Positions 16,876-26,154 of a DNA stretch of 47,331 nt are shown piece after piece. The stretch is taken from NCBI GenBank assembly GCA_020630275.1, contig JAHDBU010000005.1, forward strand, positions 7,071 through 54,401, given 5' to 3'. Under the pieces are notes generated by a model. That model was not told the DNA's origin and made no database searches. It saw only the letters and a list, made by a program, of their open reading frames with translations. This DNA is from Hellea sp. (GTDB lineage: Bacteria > Pseudomonadota > Alphaproteobacteria > Caulobacterales > Maricaulaceae). Position numbers and translations under genes: made by a program. Position 1 is the stretch's first letter. Each line of letters begins with the position of its first letter.

Positions 16876-17742
16876 GGCGTCAAGCTTGTCAAGATTAGCC
16901 TGTGCCTTAGCATGATAAGTCGGGCTAATATCCAAAGCTTTTGAAAACAAACGCCGGGCGACATTTACCTTGCCCCGCGTCATAGCCACATAACCGGCAT
17001 CATTTAGAATATCAGCCCCTCTGACTTCATCAATATTATCCAGTGCGGCATCCAGGTTTCCTTGAAGAATATAAACCATACGGAGATTATTCTCATATAC
17101 CCGATTGTGCGGTGTCAGGTTGATCGCTTGTTGAAATTTTTTCTGCGCCTCATCCAGGCGATCCTGTAATAAAAGCGACATGCCCATATTATTGATAGTG
17201 CCTCCCCGCCATTTCCCAGATTTCATGGCTTCAACATAGGAGGACAAAGCCTCCATCCATTCACCTTGCTTGTCATGATAATGTCCCTTGGCATTCCATA
17301 ACCGAGGGTCGTTTGGGCTTAATACCATGCCATCGTTAATCGCTCTCATGGGGCTATCATACCGATCCGTATATATGCCCGAGAGGGTTTTCCCGATCTG
17401 AAAACTCACATCTAGAGAGCCTTCTCCAGTCCAAACAGGTGCCCAATAAATCTTTGCAGCCTGTTGATATTCGCCCAAAGCTAATAGAGAATTCGCTTGG
17501 CCAGAAAGCGCATCTTTGCGATCTGGGTCATAAGCGCTGACCTTTCGAAAACCGTTCAAAGCTTCCAGATAGTTTTCATTTGCATAGTCTTTTTGAGCGG
17601 TCGCAAAAACCTCATCGGCGTCAAACGGATCCGATTTCATGGTCTGAACGGGTTCAATATTGACGGGTGCTATGTCCACTTTAGGCGTGGACGCGCAGCC
17701 CATTAGAGCGACCGATACCCCTATGAAGAGCGCCGCTCTCAT
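16831..17742 (-). CDS. tadD: TadD-like TPR lipoprotein
   Basis: Tetratricopeptide lipoprotein of the Tad (tight adherence) pilus, thought to help assembly of the outer-membrane part. The 303 residues start with a lipoprotein signal (lipobox ALMGC, Cys16). They then contain several TPR units, for example about 50–110 and NNMGMSLLLQDRLDEAQKKF near 180, running to a last repeat ending in a Leu/Ala-rich helix. The gene is the last of the Tad operon and overlaps tadC by ATGA. Its final 45 bases are antisense to the tail of the coiled-coil gene on the other strand. Confidence 0.87.
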   Translation of the reverse strand: MRAALFIGVSVALMGCASTPKVDIAPVNIEPVQTMKSDPFDADEVFATAQKDYANENYLEALNGFRKVSAYDPDRKDALSGQANSLLALGEYQQAAKIYWAPVWTGEGSLDVSFQIGKTLSGIYTDRYDSPMRAINDGMVLSPNDPRLWNAKGHYHDKQGEWMEALSSYVEAMKSGKWRGGTINNMGMSLLLQDRLDEAQKKFQQAINLTPHNRVYENNLRMVYILQGNLDAALDNIDEVRGADILNDAGYVAMTRGKVNVARRLFSKALDISPTYHAKAQANLDKLDALETAARAETAGATP

Positions 17743-18668
17743 AGTGCTAGGCCCTCTGCGAGTCTGAGACCGGCTGGCGTTAAAAGTATAGCCATAATCG
17801 CTGGGAAAATGAATATGATGAGAGGCACCGTCATTTTAGCCGGCAAGGCCATGGCCTTTTCCTCGGCACGCATTTGGCGCTTATTTCGCATTTCGTCCGA
17901 AAAAGTACGCAGCGAACCGCCAAGGCTTGAACCCATCTCCTCGGATTGTCGAATCATGACGGCCAACGCTTTGGCCTCCTCTAAGTTAACGCGATTGGCA
18001 AAATTCATCATACCCACATTGCGTTCTCGGCCGGCCCGCAGTTCCATGTTCAGTAGATCCAGATTTATTTTAAGGGCTGGGTAGCGATGGCCGATTTCAT
18101 CCGCGACCCTGATCAATGAAGCATTCATACCTAATCCAGCCTCAATACAGGCCACCAACAGATCCATCATATCCGGAAAGCCATTACGGTTTTTCTGGGT
18201 CCGGGCACTTTCTCGCCATCTGACAAACAGGACCGGTGCAAAGGCGCCAAAAGCGATCAGGCCAATACTGATCATTCCGGCCTGCATAGGCTCGAGAGCT
18301 TGCGCGTAATAGGCCATGCCGATCATGAAAATCATTTGTGGAACAACAATGGCCAAAAGTCGGATCGCATAATAGGTTTTGACGCTGGATGACCCGTAAT
18401 AGCCAGCCCTGGCAAGTTGTGCCCTGATTTTAGATATTTCCTCTTCACCTGGGAGCGTCAGGTGGTTGGCAAAGTTTTCGAAAGCTTTATTGCCGCGCAG
18501 AATAGTGCCCGTATCCTGATCGCTCCAGCTTCGGTCCAGCCGGGCTTTGATAAGCTTTTGATCGGCAAGGGCTTCGCGTATCGCCATAAAAATCAGGACA
18601 AAGGCGATAACCGTAAAGACCAGCGAAATACCTAGAATCATTCCATTGGATGAGAGACCGGTCAACAT
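17739..18668 (-). CDS. tadC: TadC, Tad pilus inner-membrane platform protein
   Basis: GspF-family inner-membrane protein that, with TadB, forms the platform on which the TadA ATPase drives Flp pilus assembly. The 309 residues have an N-terminal membrane helix (about 8–28), two central helices (about 100–150), the T2SSF cytoplasmic domain (FPDMMDLLVACIEAGLGMNA and MIRQSEEMGSSLGGSLRTFS) and a C-terminal helix (IIFIFPAIMAILLTPAGLRL). It follows tadB after three bases and overlaps tadD by four. Confidence 0.93.
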   Translation of the reverse strand: MLTGLSSNGMILGISLVFTVIAFVLIFMAIREALADQKLIKARLDRSWSDQDTGTILRGNKAFENFANHLTLPGEEEISKIRAQLARAGYYGSSSVKTYYAIRLLAIVVPQMIFMIGMAYYAQALEPMQAGMISIGLIAFGAFAPVLFVRWRESARTQKNRNGFPDMMDLLVACIEAGLGMNASLIRVADEIGHRYPALKINLDLLNMELRAGRERNVGMMNFANRVNLEEAKALAVMIRQSEEMGSSLGGSLRTFSDEMRNKRQMRAEEKAMALPAKMTVPLIIFIFPAIMAILLTPAGLRLAEGLAL

Positions 18669-18671
18669 GGC

Positions 18672-19634
18672 TTATACCTTGAAGTTAATCATTTTGCGGA
18701 TGACGAGATTCCCGATGAGCATCCAAATAATGATACCACCGAACACATAATTCAGAAGTGGCTTATCGGAAACATCACCAAAGAAGTCTGGCGCGAGCAA
18801 CTGAATAACGAAGTACAGACCGATTGGAGCTGCGTTGAGGATAAGGGCCGAAGCACGGCCTTCGGCTGAGGAGGCCTTGATTTTTAATCGCAGCCGCTGG
18901 CGGGCACGGATCGTCGAGGCGTTCCCTTCCAGTAATTCGGCAAGATTGCCCCCGGTTTTTTCCTGAAGTCGTATCATAGCCGCGAACAAGTCAAAATCTT
19001 CTTGCCCAATACGGTCTGCCATGCGTTGAATGGCTGTACTGACCGTACCGCCAAATCCCAACTCGTCCGAAGCCATGCCGAATTCAGATCCAATGGGATC
19101 CGGCAATTCTCGACCAGCAAGAGACAAAGCAACAGGCACGGGGTGTCCGGCTTTTAGCGAGCGAATAATGACATCCAATGCCTCGGGCAATTGGCGCGCC
19201 GCTTTCTTTTGCCGTCGTTTTACAAAGAACCTTAATATGATTAAGGGTAACATGGTGCCGAGCAAAAACAGCGAGGAAATCGTGATAAGCGAACGTCCCG
19301 CAATAAGGCCCGCAGCCGACAGGAAAACGGCCAGAGTGATCATGGCTAGATAAACCATATGGGGGCGCAAATTTAATCCGGATTGCGTCACCAGTTTACC
19401 AACTCTGTAATTGAACCTATTGAAATATCCGTCTTTGGTCAGACCTCGGTCATGGCGCATTTTTGCCAGGAGTTCATCGGCCGTTTCGACGCGGTCTTTC
19501 AACTTCTCGTGAGTATTGCTATGGACACGACGGCGTTTAAACTCCAGTCCTGAGCCCACCAGGGCGCTCAGGGCCAGAAAAACGCTGACAAAAACCAGAC
19601 AAAAAAGAACCAGGGCTTTCGGATCATTCATCAT
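18672..19634 (-). CDS. tadB: TadB, Tad pilus inner-membrane platform protein
   Basis: Paralogue and partner of TadC in the inner-membrane platform. The 320 residues have an N-terminal membrane helix, two central helices (about 95–135), a T2SSF domain (LPEALDVIIRSLKAGHPVPV and MIRLQEKTGGNLAELLEG) and a C-terminal helix pair. The gene overlaps the end of cpaF/tadA by 11 bases, which indicates translational coupling. Confidence 0.93.
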   Translation of the reverse strand: MMNDPKALVLFCLVFVSVFLALSALVGSGLEFKRRRVHSNTHEKLKDRVETADELLAKMRHDRGLTKDGYFNRFNYRVGKLVTQSGLNLRPHMVYLAMITLAVFLSAAGLIAGRSLITISSLFLLGTMLPLIILRFFVKRRQKKAARQLPEALDVIIRSLKAGHPVPVALSLAGRELPDPIGSEFGMASDELGFGGTVSTAIQRMADRIGQEDFDLFAAMIRLQEKTGGNLAELLEGNASTIRARQRLRLKIKASSAEGRASALILNAAPIGLYFVIQLLAPDFFGDVSDKPLLNYVFGGIIIWMLIGNLVIRKMINFKV

Positions 19635-21132
19635 GCCCGATACGCTCCGCTATAGTTTCGTCATAGATTCGCCCAACGGGAAGAACCTTTGGCTCAAAAA
19701 TTCCTTCCGGAACCGGAATATTCCGGGTTGTGATTTCGTGCAGGCATTTTGGCCTAATTCCAGTCGCTCTAAACTCGCCGATGACCTCATTTTCCGGTCC
19801 GGTACCTGTCCGGGTATAATTAAATAATTCCTGCATCTGAATGACGGAACCTTCCATGCCGGTTATTTCGGCGATAGAGGTAATCTTTCTTTGGCCATCA
19901 GAGAGTCTTTGCGCCTGAACAATAATCCCGATCGCGCTAGCAATTTGACCCGCAACCGCCTCCGGGGTGATCTTCATATCACCCATGGCAACCATTTGTT
20001 CCAAGCGTGTTATCGCATCCCTTGGTGTATTAGCGTGCAAGGTCGCCATGGAGCCTTCATGGCCCGTATTCATCGCTTGCAACATGTCGAAGGCTTCTTC
20101 ACCCCGAACCTCCCCGAGGACAACACGGTCTGGTCGCATTCGCAGAGCATTTTTGACCAGTTCGCGCTGACGTATTTCCCCTTTTCCTTCGATGTTGGGA
20201 GGGCGTGTTTCCATACGCGCGACATGGGGTTGCTGCAATTGTAGCTCGGCGGCGTCCTCGATTGTAATCAGACGTTCCTTATGACTAATGGATTGAGACA
20301 GCGCATTTAAAAGCGTTGTTTTACCCGACCCAGTACCACCGGAAATCAAAATAGTTACCCTCGCCTTACAGGCTGCGGCTAAAAACTGAGCGACAACATC
20401 CGGGACGGCACCAAACTCCACCAGCTTGTCCAGCGTAAACGGTTTTTTGGAGAACTTCCGAATAGAAACCAACGGTCCGTCAACCGCCAAAGGCGGGATC
20501 GCCACGTTCACCCTGCTACCATCCAGAAGTCTGGCATCAGCCAGTGGCTGACTTTCATCAACACGGCGACCCACTGTCGCCACTATGCGGTTGATGATCC
20601 GCATGAGGTGTTCCTCGCTGGCGAAATAAACGTTTGACAGCTCGAGTTCCCCGCCGCGTTCTACATAAACCTGTTTGTGCGTATTAATCAAAATATCCGA
20701 TACGCTGTCATCCTGCAGAAGTATCTCAAGGGGTCCCAAACCGACCATTTCATTGATGATACCAGACACTAATTCGTCAAACTGGTCTCGATTCAGCGTT
20801 CGATTTTCTTTGGCGATCAAATCACGGATAGCGACGCTGACATGGCGACGCATTTCCTTTTCACTTAAACCTTCTAACGTGCTGAGGTCAATTTCATCGA
20901 GGAGTTTACCGTGGAGATATATCTGACTTTCTAACGCCTTCGCACGTTCTTTCTGAGACGATGGCGTCTCCACATTTTTACGACGTTCATTTTTGGGTGG
21001 ATTCTGAGGGCTTTTGACCTCTTCGATCAGGCTTTCCGGTCCATCTTTGGCAGGATTCTTATGACGTTCCTGCTGATTTTCTCTGACATAATTAGGTGTT
21101 TCTGCACCCAGTATTTTAGAAAAACGTCCCAT
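19624..21132 (-). CDS. cpaF: CpaF/TadA, Tad pilus assembly ATPase
   Basis: Hexameric GspE/VirB11-family ATPase that powers extension, and in some species retraction, of Tad pili. The 502 residues have a long polar N-terminus (1–65), an all-alpha/beta N-domain, and the RecA-like ATPase domain. Walker A is GGTGSGKTT at about 265–273, the Asp box is [10 protein letters not shown], Walker B lies around [18 protein letters not shown], and a His box [10 protein letters not shown] follows near 361–370. All motifs are intact. The start ATG has AGGGG seven bases upstream. The 59-base gap to tadZ is the largest gap within the operon. Confidence 0.96.
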   Translation of the reverse strand: MGRFSKILGAETPNYVRENQQERHKNPAKDGPESLIEEVKSPQNPPKNERRKNVETPSSQKERAKALESQIYLHGKLLDEIDLSTLEGLSEKEMRRHVSVAIRDLIAKENRTLNRDQFDELVSGIINEMVGLGPLEILLQDDSVSDILINTHKQVYVERGGELELSNVYFASEEHLMRIINRIVATVGRRVDESQPLADARLLDGSRVNVAIPPLAVDGPLVSIRKFSKKPFTLDKLVEFGAVPDVVAQFLAAACKARVTILISGGTGSGKTTLLNALSQSISHKERLITIEDAAELQLQQPHVARMETRPPNIEGKGEIRQRELVKNALRMRPDRVVLGEVRGEEAFDMLQAMNTGHEGSMATLHANTPRDAITRLEQMVAMGDMKITPEAVAGQIASAIGIIVQAQRLSDGQRKITSIAEITGMEGSVIQMQELFNYTRTGTGPENEVIGEFRATGIRPKCLHEITTRNIPVPEGIFEPKVLPVGRIYDETIAERIGHDE

Positions 21133-21191
21133 GTTTACGCCCCTATCAGATTACCCTGAATTTCCGGTTGATACTCAGCCTTAAAAAAGGC

Positions 21192-22028
21192 TTAAGCCGC
21201 CTTGACCTCTGACGGGGTCATCTGAACCCAATCACTCAATATAAGATCAATATCTTTGGCAACTTTTGAGTTTGCATAAGTATGACCCATCGGTTCACCC
21301 CTGTTCAAAGCATCCCTTACCAGATTGACCTGATGTGTGATGGTCCGAATGGGGGTGTTTAAGAATAGATTTTGAGCATCGGTTAAATTAATGGCATTTC
21401 TAAAGGCCTTTTTCTCATATTTGTTCAAGATTATCTCTAATCCGTCTTGAAATTCGACTGACTTCAATACTGACGTGCATTTTTCGCGGGTCAGATGCAG
21501 GCTGGGAATGGTCAGCTCGCTGACCAACGCTACTTTGTCAGCTGCCCCGAGAGAGGCGTGAGTCCAGGGTGTCCAAATCCTTGGGATATCCAAAACCAGT
21601 GTTTGATATTGCCGGGACACCAGGTCCATGAATTTCACGACCATGTCAGGATTAACCCGTTGATTGCCATCGACTGACGTAGGCAGAGCCAAGACATCAA
21701 AACCATAAGGTGTGTCACACATCCAAGCCTGACAACTTTCCGCATCCAGTTGTGAAGGGGCCTGCATGAAATATTCGACCGGTATTCTCGGTTTTAAGTG
21801 CAGTTGATGAGCAAAGCTGTTATTTTCGAAGTCCAGCGACAGCAATGCAGTTTTGGATGATGAATGGCGGCGCGCAAGGCTGTGAGCCATTTGAATGGCA
21901 ATCGTTGAGACACCAGATCCACCTATGGCGGACATCAGACCATAGATACGGGTGGCCTCTGCTTCTGGACGGGGTACATAGTCTGGCAGATCATCGCCAC
22001 TCAGGTTTTTTGGGTTGCTGTCCCACAT
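21192..22028 (-). CDS. cpaE: CpaE/TadZ-like pilus positioning ATPase, short form
   Basis: ParA/MinD-superfamily protein that localises the Tad machinery. The 278 residues are shorter than most CpaE/TadZ proteins because the N-terminal receiver-like domain is absent; the ATPase fold starts at about residue 27. The P-loop is SAIGGSGVST (33–42): the lysine expected before Thr/Ser in a ParA-type loop is valine. Loss of this lysine is known in CpaE/TadZ. The second conserved segment ALLSLDFENN is present. The ATG shares one base with the stop of the preceding gene (TAATG). Identity rests on fold and operon position. Confidence 0.85.
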   Translation of the reverse strand: MWDSNPKNLSGDDLPDYVPRPEAEATRIYGLMSAIGGSGVSTIAIQMAHSLARRHSSSKTALLSLDFENNSFAHQLHLKPRIPVEYFMQAPSQLDAESCQAWMCDTPYGFDVLALPTSVDGNQRVNPDMVVKFMDLVSRQYQTLVLDIPRIWTPWTHASLGAADKVALVSELTIPSLHLTREKCTSVLKSVEFQDGLEIILNKYEKKAFRNAINLTDAQNLFLNTPIRTITHQVNLVRDALNRGEPMGHTYANSKVAKDIDLILSDWVQMTPSEVKAA

Positions 22029-22621
22029 TACTTTAAATCCTCACCCATGGCGCTAGCGCTTGTTCCCATTGTATCACTCAATATGAAATCCAGGAAAACA
22101 TAGTCCTGTGCCACGTCTGTTATTGTTATGGTTATAATTGGAAAAAGGCTCGGCGGATTTCCGGCGCGTCCCATACCTGAGCCTTCATAGGTAATGATGA
22201 CATTTTCGGGTGACAGGTCCTCAAAGAGGTCACACATACCGCGACGTTCCCGGACCGTTCCCTCACAGTTACCATCATTATCTTTGCCGAAAAAGATCTT
22301 GTTGAAGGCGGTTTGGTTAAATCCGCCGCGGTTGCAGGACTGCGTCTTCCCAGAACATACGATTTTATAATCCGGCATAGGATCACCCGTATTTACGCCG
22401 CTTTCCAAGCCTGTCATAGTCGTTAACTCTGCCGATACCGGTGGTATGGTTGTGGCAATCCGGGCTCCCATTTTCGCCGCATGCTGCATAGAGTTCGCCC
22501 GCATATAATTATTCGAAACCTCAATGCCACCACCGAGAATCACAATAAAAATTCCGGACAGCCAGCTGGCCGAAATGGCGACGGAACCCGCTTCATCTTT
22601 CAGAAACCGTTTGAGCTTCAT
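22028..22621 (-). CDS. TadE/TadF-like minor pseudopilin
   Basis: Small membrane protein of the Tad pilus, probably TadF-like. The 197 residues begin with a short basic head and the pseudopilin-type segment DEAGSVAISASWLSG, then a hydrophobic helix (about 15–38) that ends in GGIEVSNNYMRANSMQHAAK, typical of TadE/TadF/TadG N-termini. The periplasmic part has four cysteines in its middle (CSGKTQSC and further on CEG, CDLF), perhaps two disulfides. It overlaps the preceding tadE by ATGA. TadE and TadF cannot be told apart with certainty here. Confidence 0.8.
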   Translation of the reverse strand: MKLKRFLKDEAGSVAISASWLSGIFIVILGGGIEVSNNYMRANSMQHAAKMGARIATTIPPVSAELTTMTGLESGVNTGDPMPDYKIVCSGKTQSCNRGGFNQTAFNKIFFGKDNDGNCEGTVRERRGMCDLFEDLSPENVIITYEGSGMGRAGNPPSLFPIITITITDVAQDYVFLDFILSDTMGTSASAMGEDLK

Positions 22622-23088
22622 AATCCACCCCCAACGATCCGCTCCTGAACTGATGCGCTCAAAACCGGTTTTTTAGGTAGTACGGATGACAGAATACCCA
22701 ATCCTTGATAGCCGATCGTCGACGATAACTGGACGGTGCGGACATCTCCGGCGTTTCGATAATCATCTCGGTTATTGGTCGTGACCACATATGAAATATG
22801 AATATCTTCGACGCTCCACCCTTTTAAAATAGCCGTGGGGCCCCCAGCAGGGCTGCCGGTAATGGCGAGCTGACGGGCCGCCGTTTCATGTTGTTCTGGC
22901 CAGTCAGATTTTGACAGAAAACTGGCCGCTGTAGACAGCTGCGTTTCAAGCTTGTGATTTTGGATCAGCATAAAGGACCCGTCGGCCCCGCCCAGAATTA
23001 TGGCCAAGAAAATCGGAAACAACAGAGCTGCCTCGACAACCAGGCCGCCGTCGTCATTTTTCCTGAATTTGGAAAAAACCGTATTCAC
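22618..23088 (-). CDS. tadE: TadE-like minor pseudopilin
   Basis: Pseudopilin of the Tad pilus, expected to be processed by the prepilin peptidase. The 156 residues begin with KNDDGGLVVEAALLFPIFLA (about 10–29), close to the TadE pattern of a glycine followed by V-E-x-A and a Leu/Phe/Pro-rich helix. A small periplasmic domain follows. It starts with GTG, overlapping the tadG stop as GTGA, and its own stop overlaps the next gene as ATGA. It belongs to a tightly coupled tadG–tadE–tadF block. Confidence 0.85.
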   Translation of the reverse strand: MNTVFSKFRKNDDGGLVVEAALLFPIFLAIILGGADGSFMLIQNHKLETQLSTAASFLSKSDWPEQHETAARQLAITGSPAGGPTAILKGWSVEDIHISYVVTTNNRDDYRNAGDVRTVQLSSTIGYQGLGILSSVLPKKPVLSASVQERIVGGGL

Positions 23089-24551
23089 CGGGCCACACTC
23101 ACCCGATCAACCGCAACCTTGTCCTGACCTTTGACAACGGGTCCAGCGATCTCGCCCCAAATAGTGTTTTCTTGGCCTTTCTCCATCGGTTCTGTCAAAA
23201 AGACCTTTACAAAAGTCTCAACCGGGAGATCATTGCGAGAACCATTCATCCCGATTGTGGCTTCAATCTCATCACAATTTAAAACGGCAGCATATAAGAT
23301 CCGGCGATCCACTTCTGATGTAGATGGCCCGCTGGCGTGACAGGTCGGCGTACCTTCTTCAGGGGTTGAACTCGTCCCATAAGAAACAGCTCCTGGTATA
23401 GCACCCGTTTCAATTTCCCAACGATAAACCTGGTAACGGCTGGGCGGGGCTGACGGGACGGATATCCGGGCCGCATAGTTCAAGCGATATGTAATGCCCC
23501 CAATAGTGACATTGGTCGTCGCATTGTGGTTGGTCTCCATATAGGAGACAAAGTCCCAATCACCGCCGCCCATGCGTCCATCCATTTTTGTGCAACTATC
23601 GTCAGAAAAACAGGTATCTCGGGGTAGGCCCATGGCTGTCGGATCGGGATCCATTTTACAGGGATCTCCTGAATAACCTTTCGTCACATTGGCGGCAGGT
23701 GCATATAGAGGGTCGGAGGCATATTTCTTAAATTTGCCTTCATAGATATCAAAACGGGTATTGAGTGCCACGCGCAGAGACGCAATATTACCTGTTTGCA
23801 GATCAACACCGGAAGCTTTGCTCACACAAATTGGGGGATTATTGATAGCAATTGCTTCGTCAATTTTTGCGTTGTCTCCCGTACCGTATGGATCCAGGAA
23901 TCCAAAATTCCCAGGACCATATGTATCCGCATTATTTCGTGGCGTTTTGAACTCCACTAATCTGCGCTGGAAGTCTAGTGTTTCCATGGCTTCGTAAATA
24001 CTGGTCGCTGAATTCTCATAGGGGTTGCAGACAAAAAGCGGCGCAGCCCCGCAAACACCACCAGACGCCCCGGCTATAGAACTGGCTTCCAGCGTCACCG
24101 AGGAGATGTGGCTGGCGATCTGGCGGGAAAAAATCACTCGAACGGTTTCCGGCAAGACCTCAACCTCTACATAGGCGGCCTTATAAGGATCTGTTGTTTC
24201 AAATTCCGGTCCAGGTTTCTCATAATCATTGTCTGGCAAATCATGTAGGAACCTTACAGATCCTGTCTGGACCTCACCACCGCCACCTAGGCCAAACTTC
24301 TGGGCATTTGAGACCAAATTGGCGATGGCACGATGAGCTCGCTCAATCGAATCTCCGCGTTGATCAAGCTCTGCTGCACCTGCCTTGGCAAGTGCGTCCG
24401 CTGCGATCTGTAGCTCATGCTCAAGATTATACATACGCGATACATCAACCGACAACGCTAGACCGCCTACAATAACGGGCGCCGTTAGAACGGCCCAAAC
24501 TGCAACAGACCCCGCAATGTCTTTCTGGAATTGTCGAATAAAATCGCGCAT
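23085..24551 (-). CDS. tadG: TadG-like pilus assembly protein
   Basis: Large minor component of the Tad pilus, anchored in the inner membrane. From ATG at 24551 (AGGG five bases upstream) it is 488 residues. A longer open frame exists upstream, but it would cover the neighbouring lipoprotein gene. The N-terminus KDIAGSVAVWAVLTAPVIVG is a Tad pseudopilin-type helix (about 9–30), continued by the conserved segment DVSRMYNLEHELQIAADALA. The rest is a long periplasmic region with many cysteines and Gly/Asp-rich loops; no clear von Willebrand factor metal site is visible by eye. It comes eight bases after the small lipoprotein. Confidence 0.88.
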   Translation of the reverse strand: MRDFIRQFQKDIAGSVAVWAVLTAPVIVGGLALSVDVSRMYNLEHELQIAADALAKAGAAELDQRGDSIERAHRAIANLVSNAQKFGLGGGGEVQTGSVRFLHDLPDNDYEKPGPEFETTDPYKAAYVEVEVLPETVRVIFSRQIASHISSVTLEASSIAGASGGVCGAAPLFVCNPYENSATSIYEAMETLDFQRRLVEFKTPRNNADTYGPGNFGFLDPYGTGDNAKIDEAIAINNPPICVSKASGVDLQTGNIASLRVALNTRFDIYEGKFKKYASDPLYAPAANVTKGYSGDPCKMDPDPTAMGLPRDTCFSDDSCTKMDGRMGGGDWDFVSYMETNHNATTNVTIGGITYRLNYAARISVPSAPPSRYQVYRWEIETGAIPGAVSYGTSSTPEEGTPTCHASGPSTSEVDRRILYAAVLNCDEIEATIGMNGSRNDLPVETFVKVFLTEPMEKGQENTIWGEIAGPVVKGQDKVAVDRVSVAR

Positions 24552-24558
24552 CACAGCC

Positions 24559-24813
24559 CTATTCGATAGTACGGAGATCCTCAGGTTCTTCGACCTGATC
24601 CTGCTTATATCTTTCCCGTGCGCCCGCCATGCGTTGGCTATCTGGACGAATATAAGTATTCTGTTTTTGCTCAGCGGTCGGGGGCACCGTTTGTACGGCG
24701 ATATTTTGACGGATGGCATCCCCGAATTTCTCAGATGGTTCATGCATTGTGGTCTGACAACCGGCCATGGCAATGCCAGAAACAAGGACGGAAAACTTTA
24801 GTATTTTAGACAT
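24559..24813 (-). CDS. Small lipoprotein, minimal CpaD-like
   Basis: An 84-residue lipoprotein (lipobox IAMAGC, Cys19). Its mature part, KFGDAIRQNIAVQTVPPTAE followed by RPDSQRMAGARERYKQ, resembles the C-terminal part of CpaD proteins, where FG-x-A-x-x-x-N-x-A and an Arg/Asp-rich end are typical. It occupies exactly the cpaD place, between the secretin gene and the inner-membrane genes. The larger N-terminal domain of CpaD is missing, so it may be a reduced pilotin-like factor for the CpaC secretin. This is inference from weak similarity and position. Confidence 0.65.
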   Translation of the reverse strand: MSKILKFSVLVSGIAMAGCQTTMHEPSEKFGDAIRQNIAVQTVPPTAEQKQNTYIRPDSQRMAGARERYKQDQVEEPEDLRTIE

Positions 24814-24821
24814 GGTAACCC

Positions 24822-26153
24822 CTATTGAAGTGTATGGCCGTATTTGCCTGAGAGACCACCACTATCGGTGATTTTCTCTGTCTTCCCGTTGAGGAATGTA
24901 TCCAGTTCGGTCGGCGCCTTGTTATAGTCCAAAGGTGTTGCAAGCTCGCTGATATCTGAGGCGGGTTGAACCAGACGGGGCGTGACAATAATCACCAGTT
25001 CGGTTTCACTTTTCTTGTAACGGCTTGATCTAAACAGACTCCCCAAGATGGGCACGTCGCCCAACCATGGCACCTGAACTTTACTGTTGGAGCTTTCATT
25101 CTGAAGAAGTCCGGCAATGGCGAAACTTTGGCCATTGCGTAGCTCGACGGTAGTATCAGCGCGACGCACTCGCAAAGCTGGGATTTCCACACCCGAAATC
25201 CGAACCGAATTGGTCGTATCGATGGAACTCACCTCTGGTTTTACTTCGAGATTGATGATGCCGTCGTCCAGCACGGTAGGCGTGAAGGACAACCCCACAC
25301 CGAATTGGCGAAACTCAATCCCTATGCGGTCATTGTCGGCTGCAACGGGGATAGGAAACTCTCCGCCAGCCAGAAAACTCGCTGAATCACCCGACATGGA
25401 CACAAGATTGGGCTCAGCCAGGGTCCGGATGACACCTTGCTCTTCCAAAGCCTGAATATTCGTATCGAGCGAAATCCCACCTGTGCCACCCAGCAGAGTC
25501 CCAGCCAATGACGGCAGGGCTCCCGAGACAAGACCTGAGTTGCTCTGGAAACCAAAATCACCCGCTCTCTGGGTTAGAATCCCTATACCCAGCTCTTTGA
25601 TAGCGTCCCGGCTGGCTTCTACGAACCGGACTTCCAACATGACTTGATGGGAGTCATTGACGCTCAATCCGTTGGTAACTTTGCCTGGCGCGAAAGCTTG
25701 AGCGACCTTCTCGGCCTGTGAGGCTACATTTGCGCTGGAAACTTCGCCGGAAAGATAAATACCTCCGCCAAGTTGGCGAACTTCAACCTGCTCTCCCGGC
25801 AATGTTTCGTAAAGGCTCTGTTTCAATTCAACAAGATCGTAACCAACATTGACTTTGATAATATCAATCAACTGTTTGTTTTCATCGTATAGAAGAACGC
25901 TGGTTTTACCGCCTTTTTTGCCGGTTAGGTGAAAGGAACGGTTTGTCAGGACGACAACATCGGCAATATCATCATTGGCAATGCGGACTTCCTTGAAAGC
26001 TTGATCTGTTTTCATGACGATCAGATCATCAATGTTTACACTGGTCGAGGTGCGCGAACCGCTCATATCCTCCACCCAGGATTTTGCCTGTGCCGGGCTA
26101 CTTAGAGCAGTTCCCAGAAGGGTTGAAAAAAGAAGATTGCGATAAAGTTTCAT
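24822..26153 (-). CDS. cpaC: CpaC/RcpA, Tad pilus outer-membrane secretin
   Basis: Secretin that forms the outer-membrane channel for the Flp pilus. The 443 residues start with a signal peptide (about 1–23, ending PAQA). A secretin N-terminal domain follows (about 35–105), then a BON-like segment (EQVEVRQLGGGIYLSGEVSS) and the secretin core. The core carries the conserved VPWLGDVPILGSLFRSSRY and ends LVIIVTPRLVQPA. A short C-terminal extension rich in Thr/Gly follows, perhaps the pilotin-contact region. The gene is one base downstream of cpaB. Confidence 0.95.
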   Translation of the reverse strand: MKLYRNLLFSTLLGTALSSPAQAKSWVEDMSGSRTSTSVNIDDLIVMKTDQAFKEVRIANDDIADVVVLTNRSFHLTGKKGGKTSVLLYDENKQLIDIIKVNVGYDLVELKQSLYETLPGEQVEVRQLGGGIYLSGEVSSANVASQAEKVAQAFAPGKVTNGLSVNDSHQVMLEVRFVEASRDAIKELGIGILTQRAGDFGFQSNSGLVSGALPSLAGTLLGGTGGISLDTNIQALEEQGVIRTLAEPNLVSMSGDSASFLAGGEFPIPVAADNDRIGIEFRQFGVGLSFTPTVLDDGIINLEVKPEVSSIDTTNSVRISGVEIPALRVRRADTTVELRNGQSFAIAGLLQNESSNSKVQVPWLGDVPILGSLFRSSRYKKSETELVIIVTPRLVQPASDISELATPLDYNKAPTELDTFLNGKTEKITDSGGLSGKYGHTLQ

Positions 26154-26154
26154 T

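Noticed and set aside
24552-24785. N-terminal extension of TadG
   Set aside because: It covers the small lipoprotein gene in another frame, and the pseudopilin-type N-terminus begins only after ATG 24551.
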